Source: Membranipora membranacea (taxonomy: Eukaryota; Bryozoa; Gymnolaemata; Cheilostomatida; Membraniporidae). From it: a stretch of DNA of 64,000 nucleotides. Shown here in pieces: positions 1-15,200 of this stretch. Where the stretch lies: positions 20,460,001-20,524,000 of the forward strand of contig OU612075.1 in NCBI GenBank assembly GCA_914767715.1. Reading direction: 5' to 3'. Both the position numbers and the translations under genes were made by a program. Numbering within the stretch: the first letter of the stretch is position 1; each line of letters opens with the position of its first letter. The notes under the pieces were generated by a model that was not told where the DNA came from, searched no databases, and worked only from the letters and a program-made list of their open reading frames with translations.

Positions 1-271
1 TTGGTAGAACCTGTTATTTTCACCTAGTTGAGTGAATCGCTTTTTATGTCATATCTAGAATCTCACTAACATTTCACATATAGTAGACAATTACCTAGAC
101 TTCACCTTTCAGTATTTCTCTCTTTGTTTCATTGTTTTGTGCTTCTTATATAATGATTTCAAAAATTTCATAAAATTTCAAATCAGGAGAAAACTTGTCC
201 ATGTCTTGCCAGTTGCCTCTAAAAGCTGACACCAAATTTTAGTCTTATTTTAATGTATTCTGTTTGTGTAG

Positions 272-3200
272 GTTATGGAAGACTTTCAGGAGAAGTATGG
301 GCGAGCTGGCTCTCAAAGTGTCTCTAGTGATGCCAGAAAGGTTAGTGATTTTTGTACACCTAATTCGAAGGGCATATTCTATGAATATAAGATATAACTA
401 TTTGTCACTGGAGGTGAAGTCCGGATTGGGGTGAAGGTACTTGGTGTAGAAGAGCGCAATTCCAGAATAGTTGGAGATGAGGAATGGCTGACCACTTAGC
501 TGTGTTTACCAAATGAATTCTCAAATTCATCCTTGCCAAAAGAAAATGTTGATATAAATTTTATTATTGTTGCAATATGTTTTATTGTAGCCTTGTCACG
601 TGGCCGCGTTATAGTATTATTACTATACAAATATTATATTAATATATTATTATCCCAATCAAATTTTATTGGGCTTGATTGGACCAAATATCTAATTCTA
701 CTCCATATATACTACTCTTATTCTCCATATCTTAACTTTGTTAACCTTTCAGTCATGAAGGGATCCGGTAAGACACCGTCCGATACTCGATCCTGTTTAG
801 AGTTCAAGACAACCTGCGATGAAGTGTGGACTTGTTCCACATGTCCATTTATTTTCCTACTGGGTCGCTTAATAAATATCCGATAGCCAAGTTTGTGCTC
901 TTATGACCACTGATCACTGTGTTCCGTAACTCTAAAACTGACTGACTGACAAACATGTGGTAAAAAGTGATCCTATCACGATGCATTCACTGACTTGAGC
1001 CGTGAAAACGTTAACCTTTCTATTACAAAAATCTAATAATAATAATAATTCAGTAAATTCAGCAAATTCACCAAATTCACCAAATTCAGTAAATTGGGCC
1101 TTTTTGAATCACACCATGATGATGGGATGGCAGACTGATCTTATTTGAGAATCAATCCTAAAACCACTTCAAAAGAAGATCCAACAGATCAGAATTAAAA
1201 CATATCAAGGACTACATAGAGTAAAATTGGTTAAATCTCCTGACAATAATAATCCCCGTTGCGACCGATTTTATTTTATGTGTATTCTCATTGAATCTGC
1301 AGACCATCAAGTTTTATTCTTTCTTTGTCGAGCAGAAATATATCGAGGAGTGTGCTGGAGAGGAGGAGCTCAACGATCAGCTCAATGTGTTCGCTGAGAA
1401 CTACGCTTATGTGTATGGAGGTAGAAATGACATCAAAACACAGATTGGATTTGACTCTCTAGATGGTATGTCAGCTCATCCCTATGATATTCTCTGATTG
1501 TAATGAGAATGGCTTTAATACCACAAATCCTGATGCTCCTAAATTGGTGGAACATTGTTATTTTGCATCGCTGCATGAAGCTGTATTGAAATTTCTATAG
1601 AAAATTAAACACATGTGATCAGAGAAAAACACCCACATAATTAACGATGCCCTCCACGAAGACACAGAGACATACATCCGCAAGGGTTCAGGTCATAGCA
1701 GAAGAGTATGAAAATTTTTTTGGAGTACAATTACATAGCAACAGATCTTTATAATATACATAGAAACAAATGTCAAAGTTCTTTCAGCTAAAAGGAAAAT
1801 GAAAGGGTCTTTAGTAATTAAGTAAACACATATTTGTTACAGAGTACACTGATATCGGAGGTAATGAAGAACTGCCACTTGGGAAGGAGTTCCAGGAGCA
1901 CATGTTAGTCTTTGTCAGAGAAAGTGAATCTCCTCACGCTAAATACTGTATGACTAGGAAACTAATAGACCAGCTCTCGTAAGTTTATCTATCCATCTTG
2001 TTCATTTCTCAAACGCTAGTTCAACAGAACAAGCGCCATAGATTCTGTGAGAGTAAGCTCAGTCATAAAACTTGCATCAGAAAACTTCAGGATCATGCAC
2101 ATTCAGCCATTATAAAAGCAAAGAGCCAAACAACATGTTCTTCTGATCTCCGCTGTAATAAGTTTTATTCGTACGCCTGTAGGATATCAGCAAGTTTGCG
2201 TCACTCGACAGAAAATGCTCGTCTCAGTCAGAATGAGTTGGATATAAAGTGTTTCCAGCTGCTGCGAGGAATGATACATAACGAGATTATCAAACTACCA
2301 AATGAGTCAGATGATAACTCAAAGAGGATGAAAAGGTAAGAATAATACTTATAAGGAGATAGATAAGCCAATGTATAGCTCTGATTGGCTGTATCTGAAC
2401 CAATCAGAGCCATCACATGTGCATGAGATGAGATGCGTAATCGGAAAATGTCATAAATTATGGAAAATGTTAAGTCTTGTACAGTCCCTTCTATTTGTTA
2501 CAAATAACTCATCATAAATAATCATTTCTACAATCCTGTGTCCAATGCCTAAAAAGGTACGCAAAATATTTACAAGCCCACTCATATTGTTTCGCATGAT
2601 TCATTCTGATTTGACTCACTCAAATTTCCCCACACTGCCTTCAGGAAAAGGATTCCTGATTGGTTAGCTGCTCGTAGGAAGAAACGGTAATGTGGTTTTG
2701 CCTTTATTGTTTCTTGCATTCATTATTTCAATGCACTAATTTCATTCAATGTTGTTTCTGCACATCAATCAGTGATATATTCACCCATATCTAGCTGTAA
2801 GCTTGAGAGCCGATGATTTGCTAACAACTTGAAAAAATTTAACGCAAGACTAATATCCTTGCCATGCTTCAAGAGTTAACAAACTTTAATCTGACATAAT
2901 TCTTCGAAGCCTTCAGTGACTGCCATAGTCAAATAATACAAATATGAAAAAAAATGTGTAGAAAAGACTAGTGAGAGAATTATATAGTTAAAGGTATTAA
3001 TTATTGCATGGAAAGCAATTTTTTTATTAACATTGATTTATTATTTCACAGATATGTGACTAAACTAAACACATTATTTATATATTGTTACATTAATTCT
3101 TAAACATAATTTCACAGATCCTGTTTCAATTTCGTTCGTGAGGTAAGCAATGATTTTGCATCTCCTATGAACTATCAAACTAATGGATGACAATGTCATA

Positions 3201-6200
3201 AAATTATGACGGGAACTAGTATTGATTTATTTCTGTGTACTACCAAAAGCGTGTTTATGCCTGCTACTGGTGGGCCTGGCCTTAGGCATTTTTTTCTGTA
3301 GGGTCAGTAAGACAAACCTGACTGCAGGAATTGCGTTAAATAAGTACTGGTTAAGAGTGGGTCCAATCAAAAATGATACGGTCTATTTGTGATTGAAGAG
3401 ATCGAGATGGAGATCTCACAATGTCTTACATTACAGCACAAAATTCATCATGCAATGGAATACCTTATTATGATGTTTGATTTTAGACAACTTCAAGCTA
3501 TAGCTGATGTGCAGAGGGTGTTAGAAGACAACTCAGCCATACTTAAAGTGCTGCCCCATCTAAGTAAGAATCAGGATCATCTGGTCAGAGAAATCCTGTC
3601 CTTCATGGCAGCCATGCTCTACGGTGGGAATGAGCAGGTAGGTTATCCTGTGGTGTCAGTTAGCTTTGTTGTGGGCGATTAACAGGGTTTCCCATTTGTA
3701 GCAGACGGTAGTTGAGATCACAGGCTTAGCCTCACAGATGAATTGCTTGCTTGCGGATAAGTTGATTAATCATACCCTTATCAGTATCAAAATATCTGAG
3801 ATACATACGACTTGCGAACAAACAGAGCATTTGACAAAATGCTAAACATTTTGTTATAACATGCAGCAGCATAATTACTTTCATACCCTAACAAAAGTAC
3901 TTGGTGTTGCTGCTAAGAATAGTATCAGTTTGTGTTTGATAGAGAACATTCTACACTGGAACATCTGTGTATTATTTTAGGTGCAGCAGAGTTTGGTAGA
4001 TTACTTTTATGGCACAAGAGAGGAGAAGTTCTTCTTTGCTGTAAAGAATAGAATGGATCTGTCCACCATGGCTGTGAAAGAGCAGCGCTCACTGGCCGCT
4101 CAGTATATGGCAAAAGTGGAGGAGGCTGTAGAAATGGCTAAACAACTGAAGAAGGCAATGGCTACTGCCAAAACACACATGGTAAGATTCCTGAAAAAGA
4201 TAAAACCAGCTTTACTCTTGTTTTGTACAGAATATCTATGACAATGCAACACCAATTGGTGGTGTTGTCTTGAGAACAGTTTTCAGATTCATACTTGGTA
4301 GTTGTAACTTATTGCTGTTCATTGAAGTTGAAATGTCATAAACAGAAACACGCATCAGTACCTATGACCACCGAATGTCTCATGTGAACACCTGGATAAT
4401 AATATCGTTATCATGTTTCTAGGATATGGCTATGCTGAAGGGGTCAGTATTTGGATCTAAGATGGTTGGGTCAAAGATGGGATCACGTATGATGGGATCA
4501 CGTATGCTCGGGGCTAGAACGGTGGCAGGTCTGGGGGCAGCTCCTGGAAGGGGCAAACAGGTAAGTCACTTAATCTCGTCCAGAAATATATCCTAAGCGT
4601 TAAACTTGTAAACAAAAAATTGTGTATTTCCTTCAACAATATATTCTTCAACAAACCCAGCTGGACAACGTCACACCTTTTGCGTGACGTTTTGAAATGA
4701 GGAATGTCAAACAGTAGTACATATTTTCATTGAATAGCGCAAGGGGAAGAAGACAGGAAACCATTATGTCCCTGAAGTCTAGGAACCACTGCTCTTAAAT
4801 GTTTAGATGACTAACAATTTAGTTATGATGAACCATGTTTTAGTTTGCGGATTATAGCACAGAAGTATGTATAACAAACCTACAACGTAACTGTACCTGC
4901 TTATTTAGTTTATCTTTCACTGATTGTAACACTGAGACCTGTCTTGTCAGAATCACTGTCATCATAAACACCAATATTCTTTGATAAAAAAACCAGCTCG
5001 ACAGCGTCACATCTTTTGCGTGATGGTTTGAAATAAGGAATGTCTAATAGTTAGTACATCTTTTCATTAAATAGCGCAAGGGGAAGAAGACAGGAAGTTA
5101 CATGTCCCTGCAGAGTAACCAGGCAATCTCTACCGCTAACGGCAGCCTGGATGTCCCTAACAAAAACATGAAAACTAGTAAAGTGTCTCCAGCTGTGCCC
5201 TCAGAGAACATGGAGCTAACCGAGGTCAAGGTCGCTAAGGACCCTAATGTGAGTGCTATTACTATTCTACTATTAATAATCTTTGATTCAAGCAAGTAGC
5301 CACTGTCAATAATTATTGTAGTTATCATTTGAGCACAATGGTTGTCAATCACCTGTGCTCTAGATAGCATGATCTTGAACCTCTATCCTTCCCCCAAGGT
5401 GTGGTGGGTAGAGTGCCAATGGTCGTTTTATTTGTCTATATAACAACTCAGGTTGGGAGAATACTAATATCAGTGACAGCTTTCCCAAAAATTTTTGTTC
5501 AGTCAAACGAGTAAACTTATTGACCCTGTTATATTTCAGGCCTTGGAAGCCGATGAGCTGGCAGAGATTGAAGCAATGGCAGCTGATGAGATGGACATGG
5601 AGTATGAAGATGACGGATATATCGAGCTTGTTCTCAAAGTCCTCGGACTTATGTGTGATGGACAGAACGGAAGACTACAGGTATCTAACATTCCCATTCT
5701 GTGTCTTTTATCAAGGGCCACAAACACACAAGCCCACATCAGAAAACTTTTATGTGAGATCATCTGTGATTGTGCGACTAAAATCAGCAGAAAGTTCAAT
5801 GTTGCACCCATCTATAGCTGTTTTCACCCTCACATTTACAGCAAAAACATATCAATCATAGAAAATTTTCCAGGAGCTAGTTTTTTATGTAACAGTGGTT
5901 AAGAGTGTAGGGATCTTTCAAATGGAATATATTATTCAATTGTAGAACTATCTAAGAGAGCAGCCAGACAATATTAAGTCATTTAACCTGGTCGGAGAGG
6001 CTGCTAGATTTCTACAGTTACTGTACAGTAACATCAACCCTAATACCATATCTCTCATCATACAAGTGTTCAATACACTTGTCGAGTTCTGCTCTGTAAG
6101 TCTTTATAAATGGTTATTATGAAAGCTGGGCATACCGTCCCATTCTATCTCATAATATATCATACTCACGTACACTTTCTGTAAATGGGTAATAGATCAT

Positions 6201-9200
6201 TGACATGCTTCTACATCCCTACCTGTAAACATTATTCCGCCAATTATCATGATTGGAAAGGATGCACTTTGCTCATGTGCAACCAATCAGTTCATGTTGG
6301 TTAGCTTTGTTCTGTATCATTTGGATTAATCCAAATGTACTTGAGTTCTCAAACTGAAAAGTCATTCCATCCATATGGGAGAAAGTAAACTTCTATAGGC
6401 AAAATGTAAATAGATTGTCTGGGCTAATTTTTGGCGCATTCGCTATGGTGCAGAGAGACTCATATCACTGAGTCGATCTGCAAACACTGTGGAAAGGGTG
6501 TGAACAATTGACCTTGACCCTTATCACCTTGACCTCAGCACATGATCCACAGACCTGTAGCTTCTCATATTTGATATTTGTTTCATATTTTTTCAGGGTA
6601 ATTCACTGAATCAGAGTGTGGCGTTCGATAACAAAGTGGTGGACTATATAAACTATATACTGAGGAACAAACAGTATAGAGTCTGTAAGTCTGAGGATAT
6701 ACTAGAGCTACAATCAGCTATACAGCAGCTTGTTAAGGCTATGTGTGAGGAGAATAGGGGCTGTAAAGACCCGTCCCTGGTAAGTTATACATCTTCTCCT
6801 TAGGTACAAGGCTGTTACTTTATAATTATTATTGAGACCCCATGAACTAGGTGTCCCCATAGTCTAACTGTGATTTGAGCTAAGATCAGAGTGGTTGGTA
6901 GTGATTAGAACTGTCTCCAGTGTTGCTAATTCTTTTCCCAGGCTATACAAACCGTAGCATTTTACCTATTTTCATAAGATTGCAGATTTGTTTTTATCAT
7001 GATGAAGATGTGCATTATTATCTAATTATGTATGATGATGATAAATATGATGCCCAAATTCCCAATGCATTGATCAGAGGTAGAAAGATGCATTTGGAAC
7101 TGCATTCGATGTAAAGTTTATATGTAAATGTAAATGATTGCTTTTCTTGTGCAGCCTAAGACTTCCCTGATCGAGGTTTGTTATGAGATATTTTTATGGC
7201 GGTACTAATACTAGAATGTATTATGGCTGTCCTTACATAAAAATTCAAATTTCATTGTCGGTGTGTGGGTTAACTTTCCATATAACATTGTCAATATTGT
7301 TCTGTTGTCTATCTGGTTGAAACTTCAAATTCTCTCAAATGTGGCTTTTTCATCTTGATTAAGGAATTGTCCTCTCCTACAAAAGTAGGAAACAATCCTA
7401 ACAACATTTAACATAGGTTTGTTTAATTTCAAGTGATTTCTTATTTCAAAGATTGCAACACTACCACAGATTTTAATGGGTGCTATATAGCATTAATATC
7501 ACTTGCACTAGGCCTTGTAGCATTGATATTCTAATAATCTTGTCAAGTTTTGGATATGGTGTGGTCATATATTGGTAGGAAATTCAATTGTTGGCGGGCA
7601 TAATGTAATGCAATTGTGGACATACTTTTCACTCACTCTAACGATTCTCACATTCACTAAGGACTAAATCTGGTGTTGTCTTCCCGCTATAACACATTTG
7701 ACATTTCACAAATTGATTTCTTACATCTGTTCAGTTGGTTTTGAACCTTGGTTAATGCTGTCTTTCCATCGAAGACTTGGATATTCTGGAGCGATCTTGT
7801 ACCACTTCAACTCTTTTTGATGATTACTCTTAGAAATATTGTGAAATTAATTGAAAATGAGTTCGAAACTGCATATCAACATTTCAACTAAAAAAAATAG
7901 CAAACTCACACCTAAAATTAACAATAATGATTTTACTATATGATTCTGCAGACATTAAAAGAGGCGACCGTTGAGGGTCACTCTTACAACATCCCAGTTA
8001 AATCTAATTCAGAGAAGGTATACCATCATACGTTGTATAGCAAACTTATTTAGGTTGATGCACCAACCTTTCGTTGCTGTAAGGAGTTGTACCAACCTAT
8101 TTATTTAAACCGAGAGAGGTTTAAACGATATTCAGTTCTACTAAATGGTCATCCATTGCTATGCTATAGAGGTTAATTTGCTCATCAAGGTTCTAATTTG
8201 TTAATGTGTTGTACCAAGAATTCATTAATATTTTATTCGGTTGATCCATGCATGCAGGTATTGATAGTTTAGTCTTCTCAGTTCCACAGCTCATTCGACT
8301 TTCTTTATGCTGCATGGTTTGTTTTTTATAATATGTTGTGTTTGATCTCCTCTTCGGATCGGATGGGAACGGGAATGGGCTAAGCTAACCATTGGTTTGC
8401 AGATGTAGGATGTGCTATGCAGTGATCGCTGGCAGCACTCATGTCATCAGCTCCCTTATCCTAGATTTTCCTGGCTGTTTCGCCACCCTAAAGGCCAACA
8501 TAACACTGCGCCAATAAAGGTAGCCGCAATAGTACAGGAAAGTCTAGGAACACTGCTCTAAATGTTTAGATGACTAACAATTTAGTTATGATGAACCATG
8601 TTTTAGTTTGCGGATTATAGCACAGAAGTATGTATAAGAAACCTACAATCTTACTGTTCCTGTTCATTTAGTGTCTCTTTCACTGATTATAACAGCAATC
8701 CTGTCATGTCAGAATCACTGTCATCATAAACACCAATGGTCCGTGTGACATTTGTATCATTTCCAAATTGATCAGTTATGACACTTGTAAAAAACTGGTG
8801 AAAAGATGCCCTCTCTACCCTTACAAAACACAATAAACCGAGTTGTACAGTGACCAATGGTATTTATGATGAATGGTAATTCTTACAGCCTATATATGGG
8901 GCTTGTACTCTGTAGAGGTCTGCATGCCAGCAAAGTGTATCCATGTGATTCAATGCTTGAGTACAATGCGGTGTAACTGGTATAGTGATGCTTTGTATTA
9001 CAGGGGGCGGCTTTAGTGCTATTATTAGTTGTAAATCTCTCTCATTTTTCTTCTCAATTTCATGATAAAATGCTGATGATTGAATTGTGATTCTTGGAAC
9101 CCAAATGAAATAGTTTTGTTTTGCGAAAAAAGGCTTATTTGGCAAATACTATCCAATCAGTAAATTATTGTTATCTATTCAGAGCACCTCAAGTCTAAGG

Positions 9201-12200
9201 ATGAGGTTTAAATGTTGCGTTCAGATGAAACTCATGTGTTAATTCCAGATATTTAGATGGTTTTTTGATCACATATGTTGGTAATACGGGACCAGAAATC
9301 AGGCCATGCTTTGTATCATATCTCCGCGTTTAAAGGCTTCATATTAGCCCTTGCATTCTGGGATATCTACCATAGCTTCCTGTTTATACCAAGTGAGGTT
9401 GTACTTATAATTGCCAGTCTCTTGTTATATAGGAGGTGATGGACACCTTGGATATAGACAGCGTACACGACGTTATGTTAAGTCTGTATGATCAGATACT
9501 AAAACAGAACAGTGACACACAGACATTCAACGATCTGATGAGAATATCCTTTGGTTATTATCATCTGATCAGGAGATACCAGGATATTGATCCTGCTCTA
9601 GACTTTAAAGGTACACAACTCTCTACTAATCATTAACTGGTAATGGGTGAATTCAGTACATAACTTTTGAGATAATTAGACCAATTTTCTGTTGGGCAGG
9701 CCTGCGTATTCACCCGATTAGTATTCAATTAGTGGCGTTAAATTGTGATTTGCCAATATATTTATTGACTATAACTCAGCATTTGTTCTCTCCTATTCAG
9801 TGAAAAAAGGTAAGTAGGTTATCTACCATGTCCATCAGCTGCATAACAATTTGAAATGCACAAAGGCTATCTATGTATCATCTAATTGTATAAGTCTGAC
9901 CTAGCCTTGCCACGCGGCCAATTTTTTGTTTTGACAACAAAAAATGTGCCCTTGTGACACGGCCAGGTCTGGCCATGAATCCGATGGATATAATATTACT
10001 TGTTGACGAATTTACCAGCAGATTTGGGACTTATAACATAGCATCCTCCTCTACTGACATTTAATATTAGAGTGAATCTTATCATTGCAAAGAGAAAACT
10101 GTGACATTGTTTGAATCATTATTTCCCTGGGCATGACAGTTATTAATTTATCCATAAGTGAAGACTGTCAGAGATGCTTTTGTGGGAAATCTCTCAATGG
10201 TTTGCATAAATTGATACAGGGCTAAGGTAACCATACTTTCTTCTATTAGTTGAACCTTTGATTGGGACAATGATCAGAGCAAACTTGTTCTTTGCAAAGT
10301 TAGCCAGACAAGTAGATATTGGGGAGGGAGGGGGGGGGTATGTTCATGATTTGGTTCTGGATTAGGGACAAGTCCTTGGTTTTAAGGGTGTCTGTTCAGC
10401 TGCTCTATATGTAAATATTCAATACTGTTGCATAGTTCTCTGGAGATCATCAAATGAAGTTAATATCAGGAAAACTAAACCACCTGCAGCATGCTGCTCT
10501 CCATAGTAATTTTTATGATTCAATATCTCTTATTTCATAATTTTAATGCCATCGCGTGACTCATTGATCCATGCGAACAAATTATCCAAACACATCACAG
10601 TTCTTCAGAGCAAAATCATGTCCCCTCAAAACCTTTGTATAACAAATGACTTATCATAAAGAGTGTGTATAATTTTCAGAGTTACGAGCTCGGGCAGATG
10701 TCTCCTGGATAGAGAGGCCAGGATTTATGGATAATGCCTGGAGATATTTCGAAAGTGGAACTATGTCGATAGAAATACTCAAAGATGACCTCCTTCAGAA
10801 GACGTACTTCAATGTCCGTGATAGGGTAAGAAAATATAGCAATTTAGATCATGTTTGCTCCAATTTGTTTGCATTCCGGATCGCTCCCATTCTACTGGAG
10901 AGCTGATGGCAGCTCTGAGGGGGAGCAAATACAAATGAAGAGTCCTCCAATCATACTTGATCTAAAAGCGATTTATGTTATGGCTAAGGCAATATAACAG
11001 TACCCTTGTAAAATACTTGAGTTCCACATCCCATATGCCAGTAGCTCAGTGACATCTAGACTAGATAAACTTCAAGTTTTGAAAAATCTCATCTTTTTAC
11101 CTGTAGACTGTGCTGAGAGAGGAGGTCAAGGACAGATTTAATTATGAAGTAGATCGAACTTCACCGACCAATAAGCTTAGAGAGTTCCTAGCCTGGTCTA
11201 AAGCAATCATGGATGATATTAAATATCAGAAGAAAGTCCTGTCAAATCCGCTCTCCCGATTCTTTGTCAAGAGCGGGTATGTGTGAAACAAATGATGTTG
11301 CTGCACCAATTTCGTAATATAAAATTCACTTGTGCTTTGTGCACAACATATTAAATTGTCTTAGTCTGATGCTCGAACTCTGAAATAGCAGATACATGCA
11401 ATATGTCAAAAAACCATTGCTGTCATATTGTCGTATTTATGTATTGTCATGCAGTCTTATTGTCATACTGTCATGTTTATGGGTTATGTTTTTTTAGGTA
11501 CTGGTTGAATATAGCCGTCATACTAGTCAGTTTTCTCATAGCTCTGCTTGTACTTACGTCGTGGGTCGATCCCAAACTTGTAACTGGTTCTGATGAGCAT
11601 GTATTCTTCAGAGGTTCTAACAGCTCCATCACCGAGTAAGTATAGATTGTAAACATTGAGTCATGAATATATAAATGAATGTTTATTTATATATTAATTT
11701 ATAATAAATAAATAACTATGATGTGTATTGTAGTATTACCAGTTTGGTATATAGCCAGAGACCTTAAACCACTGCTGACACAGCTGGGCTTTGCCCAGCA
11801 GTGCCACCAGACAAAAATTTAAATAGAGAGTTCTGGTATCAAAACATCTAGCCAGTAGCTTTGAATGGAGTTATATGAGCTCTCAAAATGTAAGGAGTAT
11901 CTTCTTCCCCAGCCATCCACCATTAGTGATGACATATGTTGAGGTTGACCAATCAGGTTGGAGCTCAGCTAGATTTTAAAGGCAACTGATTGGTCAACCT
12001 CAACATATGTCATCACTAATGGTGGATGGCTGGGGAAGAAGATACTCCTTACATTTTTAGAGCTCATATAACTCCATTCAGAGCTACTGGCTAGATGTTT
12101 TGATGCCACAACTCTCTATTTAATTTTTTGTCTGGTGGCTATGCTGGGCGAAGCCCAGCTATGGCAGCAGTGGTTTAACTTATTATTTAAAACATACATA

Positions 12201-15200
12201 GGGAGCGTATGTTGTTTGGGGTTATTTTTCTTCCGTTTTACAGTTCCCTTAAATTTTATGGGCAATAATGAGTAATTGTCTCACATTTTGTCTTGAGGGG
12301 TCAATTCACTCACCTTGATCTCTGAAAAATAAAAATAATCTTATCAGAAAAATCAGAAATCTGAAAAATTAGAAAAATCAGAAAAATCAGAAAAAAGAAA
12401 AAACAGAGAAATCAGAAAAAATCAGAAAAAATCAGAAAAATTAGAAAAATCAGAAAAATCAGAAAAAAAAAATCATCATCTAATCAGAAGTTAATCTAGT
12501 CACCACGAAACAGTTGACTAGAGAGAGAATAAAATGACAGCACAGTGTTATTATCATACACTTTATTAATGTATTTTACAGTCCAGCTCCGAGGTATCGG
12601 TCAGAACTACAGGGTTTTACTACAATAATACCGGGTGTGAGCGTGGAGTTACTACTCACCTACTTCCTGGGTGGTATACACAATATATTATCATTCTGTG
12701 TGGTAATCAGCTTCTTCCTATCTAATCATCCGAGGTTACCTACACTCAAATCTATCAAGCGCTGCTGCACGTAAGTAATACTAGGTAACTCTGATATTTT
12801 ACCCCTATCGTAAGCAGTTATGGAGTGGATAGGGCATGGGTCTCCCAATCAAGAGTTCCCATGTTCAATTCCTGGCAAATCACGGCGTTGTCAGGAAGGG
12901 CATCTGACTCAAATACTCCTGTGCCACATTAGTTTACAGTCCGTAGACCAATACTGATACCAGAAACAAACCAAGCTACATCAAGGTTTTCATGGGGTAT
13001 CACTGGGTATCAATACGTGTTTTTTGGGTGTTTCTGCAGTTGGCTGATTGCTTCAACTTTCAGGCTTCAAGCAACCTAAATCTATGAAGTATTGAGTAGG
13101 TTGGTTTCATAACATAAATGGTTCCATATGTAAGCTTATAATTCTGAGAATGGTCATATTGTAAAGATATGGTTGGCGAGAAAGTTCCAGTTTTTATGTT
13201 GTTTTATCTTGTAAGAAGCTCACTCTGTCATTCTGCTTTATAGAGGCAACAATAACAAATACAGGTACACGCTGTCTCACAGTCGCTTTATCCTCACAGT
13301 CGACTTTTTGTAGATAGCAAAGTGTTCTCTCTTTTAGCACCGTGATATCACACAATTTTTTGTCTCAACCGTGTGTAGGAATTTACTCCTAGCCATTTTG
13401 ACAATCCCACAGCCGTCATATTTGAACTTGAAAATTCCCAAATTCGTCTGCAACTGTCTCACAATAAGCCTTCCCTGGCCCACATGTAATGATTGGTTGA
13501 GATCAACCAATTGGGGACAGATACATCAAGGGATGAAATTGCAATAGTTCACACGATTTGGTCCATGGTGGTTCCTCTGTTCACACTTGCCCCTGATTTA
13601 ATTGGTTTATCGTTTATCCTGTTTAAAAATGCTCTGCACCATCTGTATAAGTTCAACAACGTCATACGTTCAAGGACTTATGGCATTATTTTTGCTGCTT
13701 TTTCAATGGACCAAAACTTTGACATACAAAAATTTTCGATTAGGAACATTCACGCCCTTGGTATCTCCTCATTTGTAATAGGGAGACAGCTTGAATTCAA
13801 GTTGGATTCAGTTGGATTTCCCCATGAAAATGGGATTTCCATTGATTATTTAATATAGATACCAAGGGCGCGAATTTACCTATTAGTTTTACTCATAGAC
13901 TTAATATACTAGTATATACTAGTATATTAAGTCTATGGTTTTACTCTTTAAATCAACTTGTGTAAAGCGGATTTTCCAGGTTAGAAGTTATGCCCTATCC
14001 CTCATGTAGAAGGATAAACTTCACATGCAACAATCATTATGCAGTTCAAATAAAATTTCAACCTGCTACAAAAACAGTGTTTCATAGTTGGAAGAGGTCT
14101 TCCAGCTCCTATAACTGAATGGTTATGTTTTGGGTGTTCCAACAGCTGTGATAAGGTTCTGTGGAACTGGTTATGACTATTTTGGAATCCAATTCTGAAT
14201 GATGGCATCCTGATGACCAGATTATATAACATATAATAGGACTCCTTCATTTCTCAATGATTTGATGCATGAATCTCAATAGTTGTGGGTCTGTCATTTT
14301 GTCTTGTGTAACATAGAGCTAGATGTAAGTGTATGAATTTGTTGGCTAGTTGCAATATGTGTGCTAGTTCGGCACTTTCCTCAACCCTTAGATGTAACAA
14401 GGGAGAAGTCTGTCCATTCCAGTACCCGTAGATGTGTGCTGTGTGTAAACATAAGTAAAACGATCACCTGTTGATTGCTGTCATTGTTTATACCCCATGT
14501 TACCCTTCCTCTCGACAGGCACGCGTTCTCTAGTGATGATAGTGATGAGGAGGATGATGACGATGATAACGAGGAGTCACAACTCCAAGTGGAATTCTTC
14601 TCATTCAAGACCATGTACCACCTGGTCAGTGATTTAAACAAAGCTATATATATTTATGACCAATAAATATCGTTGTCACTTGATGTTACCCTTATTGATG
14701 GTTAACTCAATACCTCTCATCACAAATGTTATTTTTCTGTTATATTTAGCAAAGCAATAACTTGCTTCCTCTTTACCCATCCTGATTTTATGATATTCAG
14801 GTATTTCTGTTGATGTCATGCTGTGGTACAGCGTTCTATGGATATTTCTTTGCCTTCCATCTCCTGCATATAACAGAGAATAATCAGCTCCTGAAGAGAG
14901 TGATATTAGCTGTGACGAGGAATGGTAAGTAGTTTGCTGTCTCTGGTTACTGGTCTTAATACTTTTATCAATATAAGCTCTACCATATTCTGAGAAGTAA
15001 CATCGTCTTCCACGTTTAAGTTATGTGAATTTGCAGAATGTCCGGCGTTTAAGGGCAAGGAAACACATTGCATTATATTTAGATCAAAACTTTTATTGAG
15101 TTACACTGCTGGTTATGTAAGTGTAAATGCGGTCTCCCGTCACATAATTTCTGTACGCTTCTATTCCGCAGGTCTCTCTCTGTTGTGGGTTTTCATCCTC

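Noticed and set aside
533-886. 117-codon + strand open frame
   Set aside because: Intronic, not preserved in unit B, hydrophobic low-information translation.
12811-12885. Functional tRNA gene
   Set aside because: A and B boxes are present but the acceptor and anticodon stems do not pair; a SINE head is the better reading.
13493-13858. 121-codon + strand open frame in the channel intron
   Set aside because: It runs through the small foldback element and is shortened in unit B; no domain.
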